From Triops longicaudatus (Eukaryota > Arthropoda > Branchiopoda > Notostraca > Triopsidae), in assembly GCA_022885665.1 (NCBI GenBank), contig JAGQDJ010000194.1, forward strand, positions 35,691 to 99,690: a stretch of 64,000 nucleotides of DNA, read 5' to 3'. The position numbers and the translations under genes were made by a program. Below the pieces are notes generated by a model, which ran no database searches, had not been told where the DNA came from, and saw nothing but the letters and a program-made list of their open reading frames with translations. This document shows, in pieces, positions 25,801-36,478 of this stretch (positions are counted from its first letter, which is position 1; every line of letters starts with the position of its first letter).

Positions 25801-28800
25801 AAGAATAAACAAGGAATAGAAAAGAAAAAGGAGTCATGGAAGAGGTGAGATAAAGAGAAACTAATTAAAACTGTTTTTTGTGCGATTTAGCCACGTTCAC
25901 ACCAGCCACAGCAGCAACGCTTCACGCCAGATGACGACGAAGAAGGAGAAGAAGAACGTGAAGAACGGAGAAGAGCTGCGCGGAAGATAATTGAGCAACA
26001 GAAAGAAGAGACGAGAAAACGCAGTGAAGCGTAAGGATCGTGTTACACCGTTATTCTAGCTTTTACCTTAATTTTGTTGCTATCTTCACGCTTATACGAG
26101 GTGTTCGGGTATTTTTATCTAATTTTCTAGTTAAAATAATCATTTTTTGTGTTACGTTTTAATGTCCATTAAAACCTGGTACATTATTAGCTTTAAAGTA
26201 TGCCGAAATTGTATCTTTTTTGAGTCATTATTACTATCTTGATCTTATTTAGCATTTATTAATTTACTTATATTTATGTATTTAATGAACGATGACACAA
26301 CTGTCTATAAAAACGTGGTACAGCGTAAGCGTAAAACCATTTAAGGCTGTACCAGTTTTTTATGAACTCTTTATAAGCGAATTGATTCGTAATAAACGCG
26401 TGTTTTCGTAGGGCGATGAGGCAAGCTCAGGAAACGGAAGCAGAACGCATGAATGATGATAAGCGGCCAGTGCATATGCAGACGTATAGGTAAGCGGCTT
26501 TGTTATAATTATTTTACTTTTTAAGGTGAAATTTCTAAGAAGCTTAAAGGTGTTTTGGCCAAACTTCTCTAGCATAGACATTTTTGTTTTCGATAGACGA
26601 TTGCACTTTTGTTTGTTATGACTCGTGGCAGAATTGTTTATTTGGAACAGCTCAATTGAAACTATTTTTACGGCTATATATTATAGTGTATTGTCATTTC
26701 TTTTCGTCAACAGGGAATACAAAGAGGCGTTGCGGCAACAACGAGGCGACGTCTACCGTCCCCGCACTTCCGGTGACAACTCCCCTGTCCTCACTCCGAA
26801 TCAAGATCACCCTCTTTCCCGAACTTCCAGTCTCTCACCCGTAAGCTGTCTTAAAATAAAGAAATAAAAAATAATAACGAATAATTACGGCACTAAAGCT
26901 CGTTGGCATTCTTGTACTGATGATAGCCTTAACATAAGCTTGTTTGAGCTCCGTTTTAACATTGAACTTTCGTTATTTGAAATAGAATAATAGGTTATTT
27001 GAAAAGAAGCATAGGAAATAGAACAAGTTTTGTGAAAGGTTTGCATTGAAAGAATTGAGCAAGTCGTATAATTAGATAAATTCTTGCAGTTATTACAGTG
27101 TGATTTTTTGCAGGTTGCGTATCCCCCTTTCAACGGTCACCCGCTCGTACAGACTCCGGAACCTTTTGTGAAGGCGATTCAAAAGGAAGCTGTCTTGACC
27201 TATGTCAAGGTGACACTGAAAACTTGGTTCCTTTGGCTCATTTTTGTTTTATATTTATGAAAAATTTTTGCTTAGATATTCTTGATAAAGTTTATTTTGT
27301 TTCGAATTTTCTCTTACTAACAATTTTCTTTTGTAGTCGAAAACGAGTCCAGTAGTCGGGTCGCAAATACCGGTTGCATTTCATGACCAAGAAGCACCGT
27401 GGAATGCCAATGTGAACGGAAGCGGTGGCAAACAGTCGTTAGCGCCACGCGTGTCTAATAGCAGTACCACAAGTAGTAATGGCACGAGTCCTAATCACAC
27501 GACTTCTCCCTTAACCGCAACGACGCCAGTATCCGGACCCCGACAGCGACACTTACCCCAAACGCCCCCTGGGCCCAGCTCGCGAGAACAAGAACTTCTA
27601 CAGCAATTACGCAGCGTAATATGCATTCTTAAAAGAAAATCATTTTTTAAATATTTTTTTATTATTTTTTATTATTTTGTTATTTTTTATTTATTTATTT
27701 TCTTGCGTCTATTCTTTTTCTCATCCGTTTATTGATTCTATGTATTGATTTTATTTTATTTATTTGTTTTGTAGAGCATTGAGTCCAGGTTAAAAGTGTC
27801 CCTACCGGACGATCTGGCTAGTGCCTTGCTGGATGGCGTGGTTCTCTGTCATTTGGCGAATCACGTGCAACCACGAGCTGTTGCGTCGATACACGTTCCT
27901 TCTCCTGCTGTGGTAATGCATCAGTTTGATTATTTTACAGTTTAACTTGTGTAGATTTATTTCTATTGTTAAAAAAAATGAGAGTTGAAAAAAAAAAGTT
28001 TCCAGAAACATAATATACATTGCGTCTAAGGTCATAAGAAAGGGGTATATAAAGCAGGTAAAAGCCCTATCTTTCGTACCCTTTTTTGTAGTCTTCGCTC
28101 AGGATGACACTATATTTAAGCTTTTTAGGATGTATTATCTGACAGAATACCGTTCTTTAATGCTTCTTCTAGTTCCAGCTTTATTACTGTTCTCTGTAAC
28201 AAACGTTTTACACCGGTTTACACGGTTTTACACCATTTACACCGGTTTTACACATGCAGTGTACAGAAGTCCATAATAAAGTGGTACGCTCTACTCTGCT
28301 AACGTCTATACCAGTGTACCACTTTCTTATGAACGTATAAGAAAACGCTCTGGGCTTTACGTATGAAAAATCCCAGCAGCTTCAGATCAGAAAAAGAAGT
28401 GGGTATACACTATTTAATATAAGCAGGGATATACATTGTCTTTGAGAAGTTATTTCTTATTATTTTCACAAAATATTTTATGTTTATTTATTTATTTACT
28501 TATTTATTTATTTTTTTTCCCAGCCAAAGCTGACACTTGCCAAATGCAGACGCAATGTGGAAAACTTCATCGAAGCTTGTCGACGAATAGGCGTACCTGA
28601 GGTAAACTATGTTTTTCTATGAAATGTTGCCAACCCTGGGGAGGAATCAAAGCTTGTCGCATTTTTTTTAACAAAGCATGTTTGCGTCTCTAGTGCGTAT
28701 CTCGCTTGCACCTAATGGATTTGACTAACAATTAATGACTTATTAACCAAAAAGCGCATACAGTAATTTGCTCTGCGGGAAAAGGACGAGGACGAGTATT

Positions 28801-29905
28801 GCTTTTAGTCAGTGGCACCGCCCTTTACCCCCCACCCACCCCTTGGCAGAATTGTGCCCCTTTTGTGTTCTACCTTTGGCCCCGCTCACCGTTTCTATCA
28901 CGTTTCCGTTCTTTCCATTTTTTTTTTTTTTTTTTTTGTATCTCCATTCCACGGAAATGAAGATAAAATTTTGCTTTTTGTGTATTTTACCCCTTTTTGT
29001 CAGGGCTCCGAATTTTTGTGTTTATCGAAAAATAAGATCGTTATCGATCATTTGCAAACGCTTGTGGAATATGTCCAATCGAAAAAAAATTCAAAGCGAA
29101 TTTATAGCAAATAAAACAGCACATAAAAATAGAATATAAAAAATACATAAAAATAAAAAAAAATACATAAAAATAAAATATAGAAAAAATAAATAAAAAA
29201 TACATAAAAATAAGTAGTTAATAAAAATAAATAAGTACAATTAATTAATAAAAAATAAGAAATCGCTCTGAGTCAAGCGTTAGCAAAAAGGTCGATAATG
29301 GTCCTCGGTAAAGTTCTTGGAACAATGTCTATATCGTCTTTTTCTAAATCGCTTTTTGGCAGTTCCCCTCTGTTTTTGGCCGAAAGCATGGCCCCGCCCA
29401 CCTTCTATCTCCGGGTCCTTTTCTTTTAGATATTTCTTGATTTTTTTCTGAAAAACACATGTGTTTTTCCTTGTCGAGCGTAAATACGAAACCACGTAAT
29501 CAAAGAAGGAACAAGAAGAATAAGAAAAAGAGCAAAAAGTTTGATTGCGTGCGGGAACTCTTGTTGCAGAAGTGCGTGGCCCGCGTTTTGCTGGAGGACG
29601 ACCAAGAGGGCGGGGCGACGGCGGGGCTGCGTTTGGAACCGCTCCGGGACACAGTCGAAACTTTGTTAACCTTAGGACAACCGCCGCTTGCTTACTCTTC
29701 CGCTACTCAAACTGGGGTGCCCTCTGCTCACTTCACCCTCGACCACCCCAAACGTACCCCTTCTCTTAACCCTTCTGCCACCCGTTCCCACCCTTTGCCT
29801 GTCATTACCGCCCAGGATCGACTCGTCGCCAATGCCTGTCTCGTCTTTTTCCTCGGAACGCTGTTCCTGTTGGCCTGGTTGCGCGCGCAAGGGGTGGAGC
29901 TTTAA
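19842..29905 (+). CDS. LRCH: LRCH-family protein (leucine-rich repeats and calponin homology), membrane-anchored isoform
   Basis: Exons: 19842-20025, 22991-23135, 23228-23460, 23623-23759, 24536-24669, 24751-24853, 25518-25706, 25891-26030, 26412-26489, 26714-26840, 27114-27209, 27337-27615, 27775-27912, 28524-28601, 29570-29905. They join in phase into 798 residues, close to the usual LRCH length. Residues about 55-235 are leucine-rich repeats (for example DLSKNRLTEFP and LEELDA-type units). RGRVHVFKYLEIQA follows, as in the family, then a conserved FTVDSGYN motif. Residues 385-440 form a charged, coiled-coil-like stretch and 490-600 a Ser/Thr/Pro linker. Residues about 605-735 are the calponin homology domain (LLDGVVLCHLANHV, then CRRNVENFIEACRRIGVPE). 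The C-terminus has a hydrophobic segment (about 773-790) next to LRAQGVEL, like vertebrate LRCH4. LRCH proteins are membrane/cortex scaffolds linked to actin, DOCK GEFs and receptor signalling. The ATG at 19842 is the first in the exon. The exon 6 acceptor (GCCAG at 24750) has a weak pyrimidine tract but restores the conserved frame. Confidence 0.9.
20909..20959 (+). repeat. Compound (ATT)/(ACT) microsatellite
   Basis: Runs of ATT are interrupted twice by ACTACT, giving an internally duplicated microsatellite inside LRCH intron 1. Confidence 0.85.
21751..22068. mobile_element. MITE-like element, copy B (Tc1/mariner-like TA target)
   Basis: The element is 318 bp between TA dinucleotides. The left end is CAGTCGTTACCAAA and the right end, reverse complemented, is CAGTCTTTACCATA. 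Inside, CCGCCATTAGACGCTAA (21808 onward) and TTAGCGTCTAATGGCGG (about 21897 onward) form an inverted pair; a second TTTAGCGTCTAATGG unit follows near 22006. Read in reverse it matches copy A at 2708-2998. No protein is encoded. Confidence 0.65.
26302..26376. repeat. Short palindromic GGTACA element
   Basis: TATAAAAACGTGGTACAG on the left and CTGTACCAGTTTTTTATG on the right form an imperfect inverted repeat around a loop of about 23 nt. The same arrangement occurs at 28271-28335 and several times in 30698-31105. It lies in LRCH intron 8. Confidence 0.65.
28271..28335. repeat. Short palindromic GGTACA element, second copy
   Basis: CCATAATAAAGTGGTACG on the left and GTGTACCACTTTCTTATG on the right form an inverted repeat of the same design as at 26302-26376. 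It lies in LRCH intron 13. Confidence 0.55.
29004..29114 (+). CDS. LRCH: LRCH alternative last exon, soluble C-terminus
   Basis: After a strong acceptor (CCCTTTTTGTCAG) this exon is in phase 0 with exon 14 (ending 28601) and encodes 36 residues plus stop. It starts GSEFLCLSKNK and continues DHLQTLVEYVQSKK. This supplies the last CH-domain helix in the pattern seen in LRCH paralogues, where an LC motif is followed by a TV..L helix, but without the membrane segment. Joined to exons 1-14 it gives a 723-residue protein. An AATAAA signal at 29110-29115 overlaps the stop and more AATAAA copies follow in the A-rich repeat. It is therefore probably a polyadenylated alternative to the 29570-29905 exon. 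Transcript evidence is lacking. Confidence 0.65.
   Translation, partial: GSEFLCLSKNKIVIDHLQTLVEYVQSKKNSKRIYSK
29115..29260 (+). repeat. A-rich tandem repeat
   Basis: Degenerate units of the form AAATACATAAAAATAA are repeated just behind the alternative LRCH stop. They contain several AATAAA hexamers. Confidence 0.7.
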
Positions 29906-30058
29906 GAAACAGAAAAAGGGGCGGGGCATGGGACATATCCCGCTGCCTTTAAAAGGAAGACATTAACACTTTTCGTTTTGCTGCACTTTTGCATGCATGT
30001 TTTTTTGTTTTTTTTGTCTTTTGGTTGGTTGGCTTTCTTTTAGGCAGAACATGAAATA

Positions 30059-30064
30059 ATTAAA
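30059..30064 (+). promoter_or_regulatory. Possible variant poly(A) signal for LRCH long form
   Basis: ATTAAA lies about 155 nt after the LRCH long-form stop. No AATAAA is closer on the 3' side. Confidence 0.3.
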
Positions 30065-30697
30065 TTAATTTATGTGACTTGGAGGTTTTCTTTTTATTTT
30101 TGCATGAGTTTCAGAAGATTTTTTTCAAACTTTCCTTGCAGAAATTCATAAATGAAAATTCTGGGAAACAAATTGAAGATGATTTTTGTATGATTTTTTT
30201 TTCTTTTCTTTGGAGGAATTAGAGATTTTTAAAATTTTTGTTAGTTGGAAAGTTAGCTTTGAGTTACGTTAGGCACGACGTTTTTCAGAAACCCCCAAAA
30301 TTTGTTCAGGCACGCATTTTGAGGGAAGTTAGAATCTTGAGCTGTGATAGAAGCAAGTGCGCTAGATTCGTTTGAAAAGCTTTTTTTGGATAAAAGTGGG
30401 AGAAAATCAACGAAAAGCAGCTTTGAATTTTGTGATGTTTTACATTCCGTGTTCCCTTCTGTTTTGCAATATTGCCTTCCAAGAGAAAAATGAATCGATA
30501 TGTGTTGCGTATTTAATTTCGCCCAGCTTATGTTTTACCGGCTAAAGTGCTATACTCGTTTACGTGTCGCTTGAAAGTGGCAGTGAGCTCGTGGCAATTC
30601 ATTACAATTTCAAAAAGACGTAAGCTTTGTTTTTTCGGGATTTTTTAACGTTCATTGTAGTTACGTGAAGCATTCAGTTTTTCTTCTACTTTTGGTA

Positions 30698-31105
30698 AAC
30701 TCCGTAAAAAAACGGGTACACTTTGAGAACAAATATGATAATAAACGTGTCAGGTTTTTATGAACATTGTGTAGTCGGTTTCTCTTTGCTGTGCTAGAAA
30801 TTGTTCGTAAAAAAACGGTACACTGTAAGCTTAAAGTCAATGGAAAATGTACCAGTTTTTATTGATCATGTATATTAAACTGCGGATAAAAACCTGGTGA
30901 AGTCCGTAAAAAACGGGTACACTTTGACGACAAATATGATAATAAGCGTGTCAGGTTTTTATGAACATCTTGTCGATTTTTCTTTGTTGTGCTAGAAATC
31001 GTTCGTAAGAAAACGGTACACTGTAAGCTTGAAGTCAGTGAAAAAACTGTACCAGTTTTTATTGATCATGTATATTAAACTGATTGTAAAAACCTGGTAC
31101 AGTCT
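30698..31105 (+). repeat. Tandem duplication of about 202-bp unit built of GGTACA palindromes
   Basis: Unit 1 (30698-30899) and unit 2 (30900-31105) are highly similar direct repeats. Each holds CCGTAAAAAACGGGTACAC paired with GTGTCAGGTTTTTATGAAC, then AAAACGGTACACTGTAAGC paired with TGTACCAGTTTTTAT, then AAAACCTGG. The palindromic parts match the single elements in LRCH introns 8 and 13. A short (TTA)n run follows. Confidence 0.8.
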
Positions 31106-32812
31106 TATTATTATTATTATTATTATCATTATTAACTTTTTCTCATCGGGTTACGTGAGTAAGCTTGCCTGTGCAGTACTCAAAAACGATAAGGAAAGTT
31201 AAACATTAATAGTTCTGCGTTAATTGTAATATTTTAATTATGTTAAACTAAACCCAAACACTCAAAAATGAGATCCAAACATTATATACTATATCTTAAT
31301 ACGATTAAAGGCTATTGTATTTTGTTAGAAAATATCTCAATGAAATAGCTAAACACTTAAGGTTAGATAAATCGTTGGGTAAGAACGTAGTAGATTTGTT
31401 CTTTGATTTATATTTGTTGGCTTAATAGGATCGAATATGTACGTGTGCGGATGTCCTCGAGAGGCGTGGTTTGGTGCGGGTAGCGCAGACCGTGACGATG
31501 TTGTTATCTTTTTACCGGGGAAGACCTTCGCCTGCTCCGCCCGGTTTATCCGCCGTATGACTTCAGCAGAAACAGAAAGGAAAGGAGAACGCAAGCGGCC
31601 TACCACGAAAGTGTCGAAACTCTTAGAAGGCAAAATAAGTCGGAGAAGGAGCATCGTCTTTCTTCATTCGCCACTGACAATCGTCGTAATAGGATCAGTG
31701 CAATTGGCCAAGCCTTTCCGAAACGCGGCCAGATTTCGGCTTTCCCTTAAAAGAAAGAAAAACAGCGTGCTTAGAACACAGTACTTGCATTTAAACAGCA
31801 ACGCACTCGTACTTCAGCGGCAACAGTACTTTACCTTTTGTAAAGCGCGTAAATTTCCATGACATCGCAAACTGTATTGATATTGGACATTTCTTCCCTC
31901 CCTAATAAGGTGCCAAAGATGATTTTTATATTTTAAATTGTGTCCATTTTTTGCTGCATTTTAAGGAAGAGAAAAAGCTCTCTTGCTGCGATTTTATTTT
32001 CCATGCACTGTTTGTCCTCAGTAGAGGGCGCTTGTATTGTACACGTTTTAGAATAAACATGTTCGATGTATATAAAAATGAGACCTATTACACCAGTGCT
32101 TCTCACATGTACAACTCTACAAATACTGCTTACACCTTTTTACTGATTGTTACTGATCTTATGACAATTCAATATTGACAATATTGACAATTCAATTCAA
32201 AAAAATGAAAAAATCCCTGATAAATTTTGGGTAATTTAATCACGAAAAGCTTTAACGACTTGCGTAACTTCAAAAACGTGCGCTTAATAGCATTATAGCG
32301 TGTAACACGTGCGAGACGAGCTAAACCACGTAAGAATTCTTATATGATAAAAAAATGGCTTATTTTTATAAATGAGTTTCTATTACGTTTACAAGCGTTT
32401 CTTACATTTACACTAAGATGTCATTAATAATGCACACCTATTATCAGTTCAGATATTCTGAATTTCAGATAAAGTTCTGATATTCCAGAGGAATGAAAGC
32501 ATTTATCCCAATACCGGCTATAATGGACACATTTTTAATTCCCCTGTGTATACGTTACAGCGAGATTGTACTCTTATAAGAGGCTCACATACCGCGTAAG
32601 TCGAAGACCGGGTGGGTCGTAAGGGATGGGTTGTGACACGCGTAAGACGAGGCACGACTTGTCATGCTTCTGATAACGTGAAAGATCCACCGTAATGGCT
32701 TCGCTGCGTCGGTTTGAACAGCTTAGCTTCAGTTTTGAGGTTTCTTTGAAGGTTTTGTATAAGAACCCTCGACTAAACTGGACAGTAAATAAGTTAACGC
32801 TGTGAAGTAGTC

Positions 32813-35337
32813 ATGTCGTTGAAACCTGCTAACGTTCACAAGAAAGTTTCGCCCAACGGAGAAGTACAGTAGCGCATAGCGTACAAATCGTCAGTGTAAA
32901 AGGTTTTTTTTTTTTTTTTAGATTACACTCTACTTGGGGAAACGTGACTTCGTTGATCGTTACACAGCTGTAGATCCCATAGGTTTGCGAATTTCAAGTT
33001 ATTCATCTCAACCTTAATTTTAAGATTATACTATTTTTGTTAACACTGGCTTACACTGGCTTACACTTGTTTTCATTAGTTTCATTTTTTTCGCAGTGAA
33101 GATTTTTTTCTTTCGTAAACCTATTTCAAATAACTTAATTCCAGTGGATTATGTTAAGTTATTGATTACTGTACTAGAGGGCGTGGTTATCGTGCCACCG
33201 GGTGCCACGTTCGGCCGCCGTTTATTCGTGCAAGTCTTGGTTCATTTTCGATACGCGGCAGAAGCCGAAGAATTTGCTAATGTCTCTTTCAAGAAAGTGG
33301 CTTGTATTGCTTCTCTTACGCTCGAGCCGGGTGAGAATCCATATTTGAGTAGTCCCCGGCTGTCTTGTTGGCAGGTAAGCTTCCAGAGGGTTCTCTATGA
33401 AAAAAAAAAGTTTTCTTTATTTTTGTATTAATTTTCATTGTCAGACAAGCTTACTAAAGAAGCTGGGTAATTTATCGGGGATTTGTACTTTCTCGCTACC
33501 TCTGCCTAATGGAGCACCGCCATCTTTGGTGGTCCAAGCACCAGTGGGCGTGTTTGGGGAACCTTGTGGCCTGACTTATGAAGTTCTAGCGTTCTTAGCT
33601 CCGGATGCAACGGACACTCCCGAATCAAGGTAACAGAAGGGTGAAAGTTGTTGACCTATTGTTTTGCTCCGTTTTCTTGCTAGAATAGACTGCGCGCTAT
33701 CTTTTGGCCTAAGTGATTAGCTTTTATTTGATTATATTGTGTCAGACTGAAAAGCCAACACAGAAAAAGTTATATAGGACTAAAGATGGGGGAAAGAGCC
33801 ATGAAGTTGGTACAGAAGTTGAACATCCACATTTTTTTCCCAGGAGTAGCGTGAGGTTGACGGTAAGGGTTGTTCAAGCCCCACCTCCAGCACCTTCCGC
33901 GGTTTTGAGAGGGTTATGGGAAGCGCCCACAGCGCCACCTGCAACTATGGTCAGTCGACAGTTTCTGCTATCTCCCGGACGTATGCAAATCGAATTGTGC
34001 TTGGATAAACCTGCGTACCTTTCAGGTGAAAAGCTGCTGATGAACGTCATCATCACAAACAGTACCAACAAGACTGTTCGCCGGATTAAAGTATAAACAT
34101 TTTGACAAGACGTTTAAAAGAAAACTACTCAAAGCGACGCAAGCGGCCGCATGCCACGGGAATGGGCTTAATCTCAACATAAAGTTGTCAGTTACTTCAC
34201 CGAAGTTTGCAAACAATCAAAATGCGTATAACCACAATAGTTGCTAGTTGGTAAGGTATAGTGTCAAAATGACACTAGTTAGCCAACTAGAAATCAAACA
34301 GGAATCAAGAAGACAAAAATAAATATGGAAAACGGAATAAATAACAGAAAATTTGTTTACCAAGTTTCATTGTTTTCATACCTGCGTGTGTCCTGCGCCA
34401 TCTATAGGCTAGCGCAGTAGTAGGATTCGGAACGTAACTTTCATTGTTGCCCCACTGCCTTTGGCATAAGACTGTTTCGTCGTTTTTCGTTCTTTATGAG
34501 TGTGCCATTTCGTACGGTATTTTGTTAATTTAAATTAATCTTCTTTCCAGTGTAAACTACTTCAAGCTTCGGAGCTGTCGTTCGCTCCCGGTGAGCGTCG
34601 CGTGCCCATTTACACTGTAGAAACGCAAGAAGGATGTCCGATCATGCCAGGCGCGTCTCTTCAGCGCGTAAGATATTTTGTAAGTAAAACAATTAACGGT
34701 TGACTGTGAATATATTTTAGACCTATACCATGTACCCTTCGCTAGAAACGACGCGTCATAGAGAAGGTTTAGTGCTCGAAGCACCCTTACATGGAACGCC
34801 CAGTCGTTTAGCGTCCAGTACCGTTTTTCCCAACAGCGATCCGCGTGAAAGTTTCGCCATTATGGTCTCTTACGTCGCAAAAGTAAAACTGTTCACGCAG
34901 TTATAAAAAAAAAAAACTAATTTTCTTCGTAAAAAGACATTTATTAAACATTTGTAGAATGACATTCAAATGTTACTCTTCTGAAATAGATAAAGCTTTA
35001 CATGGGAACAGTACACGGTGACGTAGCGGCGGAAGTTCCTTTCCTCCTAATCAGCAAAAGCGATGTGGGAAACGCGTTAAGTAAGAGCAATCCTGATTCG
35101 CCGGCTGTTTTGAACAACCCGGTTCCGCCCACTTTCCCTGCGCCACCTGTACGCCCCAGAATGGTTAGGTAATTAATTTATCTCAATACGTGACGCTATT
35201 ATGCAACGTAAAATTTTAAGTTGTGACGCTTCTGAAGAATTTTTCTAAATTTTAATTCAATTTTTTGGTACAGGCTGATTTCAGTTGACCATGAATACGC
35301 GAACGAATCCACTACTGATCCTATTATTGCGTGGTAA
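32813..35337 (+). CDS. Arrestin (beta/visual class), divergent paralogue 1
   Basis: Exons: 32813-32863, 32922-32982, 33178-33374, 33445-33629, 33844-34090, 34551-34667, 34721-34882, 34990-35168, 35274-35337. They give 420 residues, a normal arrestin length. Arrestins bind activated, phosphorylated GPCRs and redirect them to endocytosis or signalling. The N-terminal phosphate-binding lysines K10/K11 (VHKKVSPNG), D26 in KRDF, the SSVRLTVRVVQ strand with the phosphosensor arginine (R173) and the NSTNKTVRRIK strand are all present. The finger loop (about 63-73, YAAEAEEFANV) has lost the usual GRED..D.xGL pattern. In the gate loop the two polar-core acids are E306 and P313, so the second is missing. 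The C-tail is Pro-rich and lacks FEDF and a clathrin box. The exon 3 start is the best match to family alignment, but two stronger-looking in-frame acceptors lie upstream (see findings). Confidence 0.88.
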
Positions 35338-36478
35338 ATGCAAGCTGTGGGAAGTTGTCTCCTAGCAAGCCCTTTTTCAAGATTAACAAGATATAAATGG
35401 TTGCAAAGTTTTGTTAAAAACCTAGTACTTTTTCTTCACAAGAAGCTTAAGCATTTCTTAACAATACGGTTTATGACGTCGCAGATTATCAGCTGACGTT
35501 CACTGTTATCTGTTCACAACGTTTGCGTTCTTTTTGTAAGAACTTTGGTTTGCAACTTAGGCATATCGGCCAAAGGCTTCAGAAACGTTTCAGTGCTTTT
35601 TTTCCTATCAGTAGAAACGCTTTTTTTATTGTTTTTATTCAACCCTGCATGTTCTTTGTTAGCTTTTTGTCATTCTAAACGGATTATTCTTAAATGCAAA
35701 CAGTAAAATTAGCTATGCAACACTTAATCATTAAGAAACATTGAATCCTCATTGTGCTTGGAAACACTCTTTACTAAATTAAGAGTAATGTATTGCAACT
35801 GTAACTAACGTTCAGTCAATTTTCATACACGTTAGCAGTCATTTTCTTTTTGAATAAGGGAACTTGTAAGTGGTAATGGTTAAATAAAAACTTAATTGTT
35901 CCTAACTCCGTTTCCAGCCATTTTTAGCCAGCTTCGAGTATTTTACCTTACATGTTCATTGTTGTGCGTCTCCAACAAGGTTATAAATAAAACGCCATGC
36001 AATTGAAAAACTCGAGTTTCCACCCGGACTTTCTTTAATTGCGCACCAGGTATAAATGTCGAACCTTATCTTTTAGTGACGTTAGATCCGGTGAACAACC
36101 TTACAATATAAAATCAAGTCGCCCAGAGTTTTCATCCATTACGATTTGCTCTCTTCAAGCGATATTCTCGTACCGTTTTCTTCTTTGTTTGCCTCGCATA
36201 GTGGCGCTGTCAACTTGACACAAGCTTTTAAGCTTCCGGTTTTTCCACGTGGTTCAGCGCGTGAAAAACTGTTAAACGCGGTTACTGAATTAATCCCCGA
36301 CGCGTGGCCTTTTACTCTAGCTTACACGTGCGGCTTTTACGGTGAAAAGTGGTTGGCCCGTAAATCCTATTACTGCGCATTTGTTTCCCTAATAAGGTGC
36401 AAAACGGAACGTGGCGCGCACAGACGTCTTGGCGACGAATAACAGAACAGACGCAATTGTGCAGCCAGTTCACCAAGT
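35338..36478. other. Intergenic region between the two arrestin genes
   Basis: About 1.1 kb. AATAAA hexamers at 35883 and near 35985 may end arrestin 1 transcripts, and a TTCATTGTT motif lies at 35955. A 98-codon open frame (36146-36442) just before the next gene has no family match and is probably its 5' region. Confidence 0.5.

Larger units (their letters stand above)
29906..32812. other. Intergenic region between LRCH and arrestin 1
   Basis: It contains the presumed LRCH 3' UTR, the tandem GGTACA repeat (30698-31105) and a less AT-rich stretch (31430-31860) open for 141 codons on + and 101 on -. That stretch has no recognisable product and may be promoter or 5' UTR sequence of the arrestin gene. 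Nothing else was identified. Confidence 0.5.

Noticed and set aside
31349..31862. Frames of 141 codons (+) and 101 codons (-) between LRCH and arrestin 1
   Set aside because: Open on both strands, no family similarity and no splice context.
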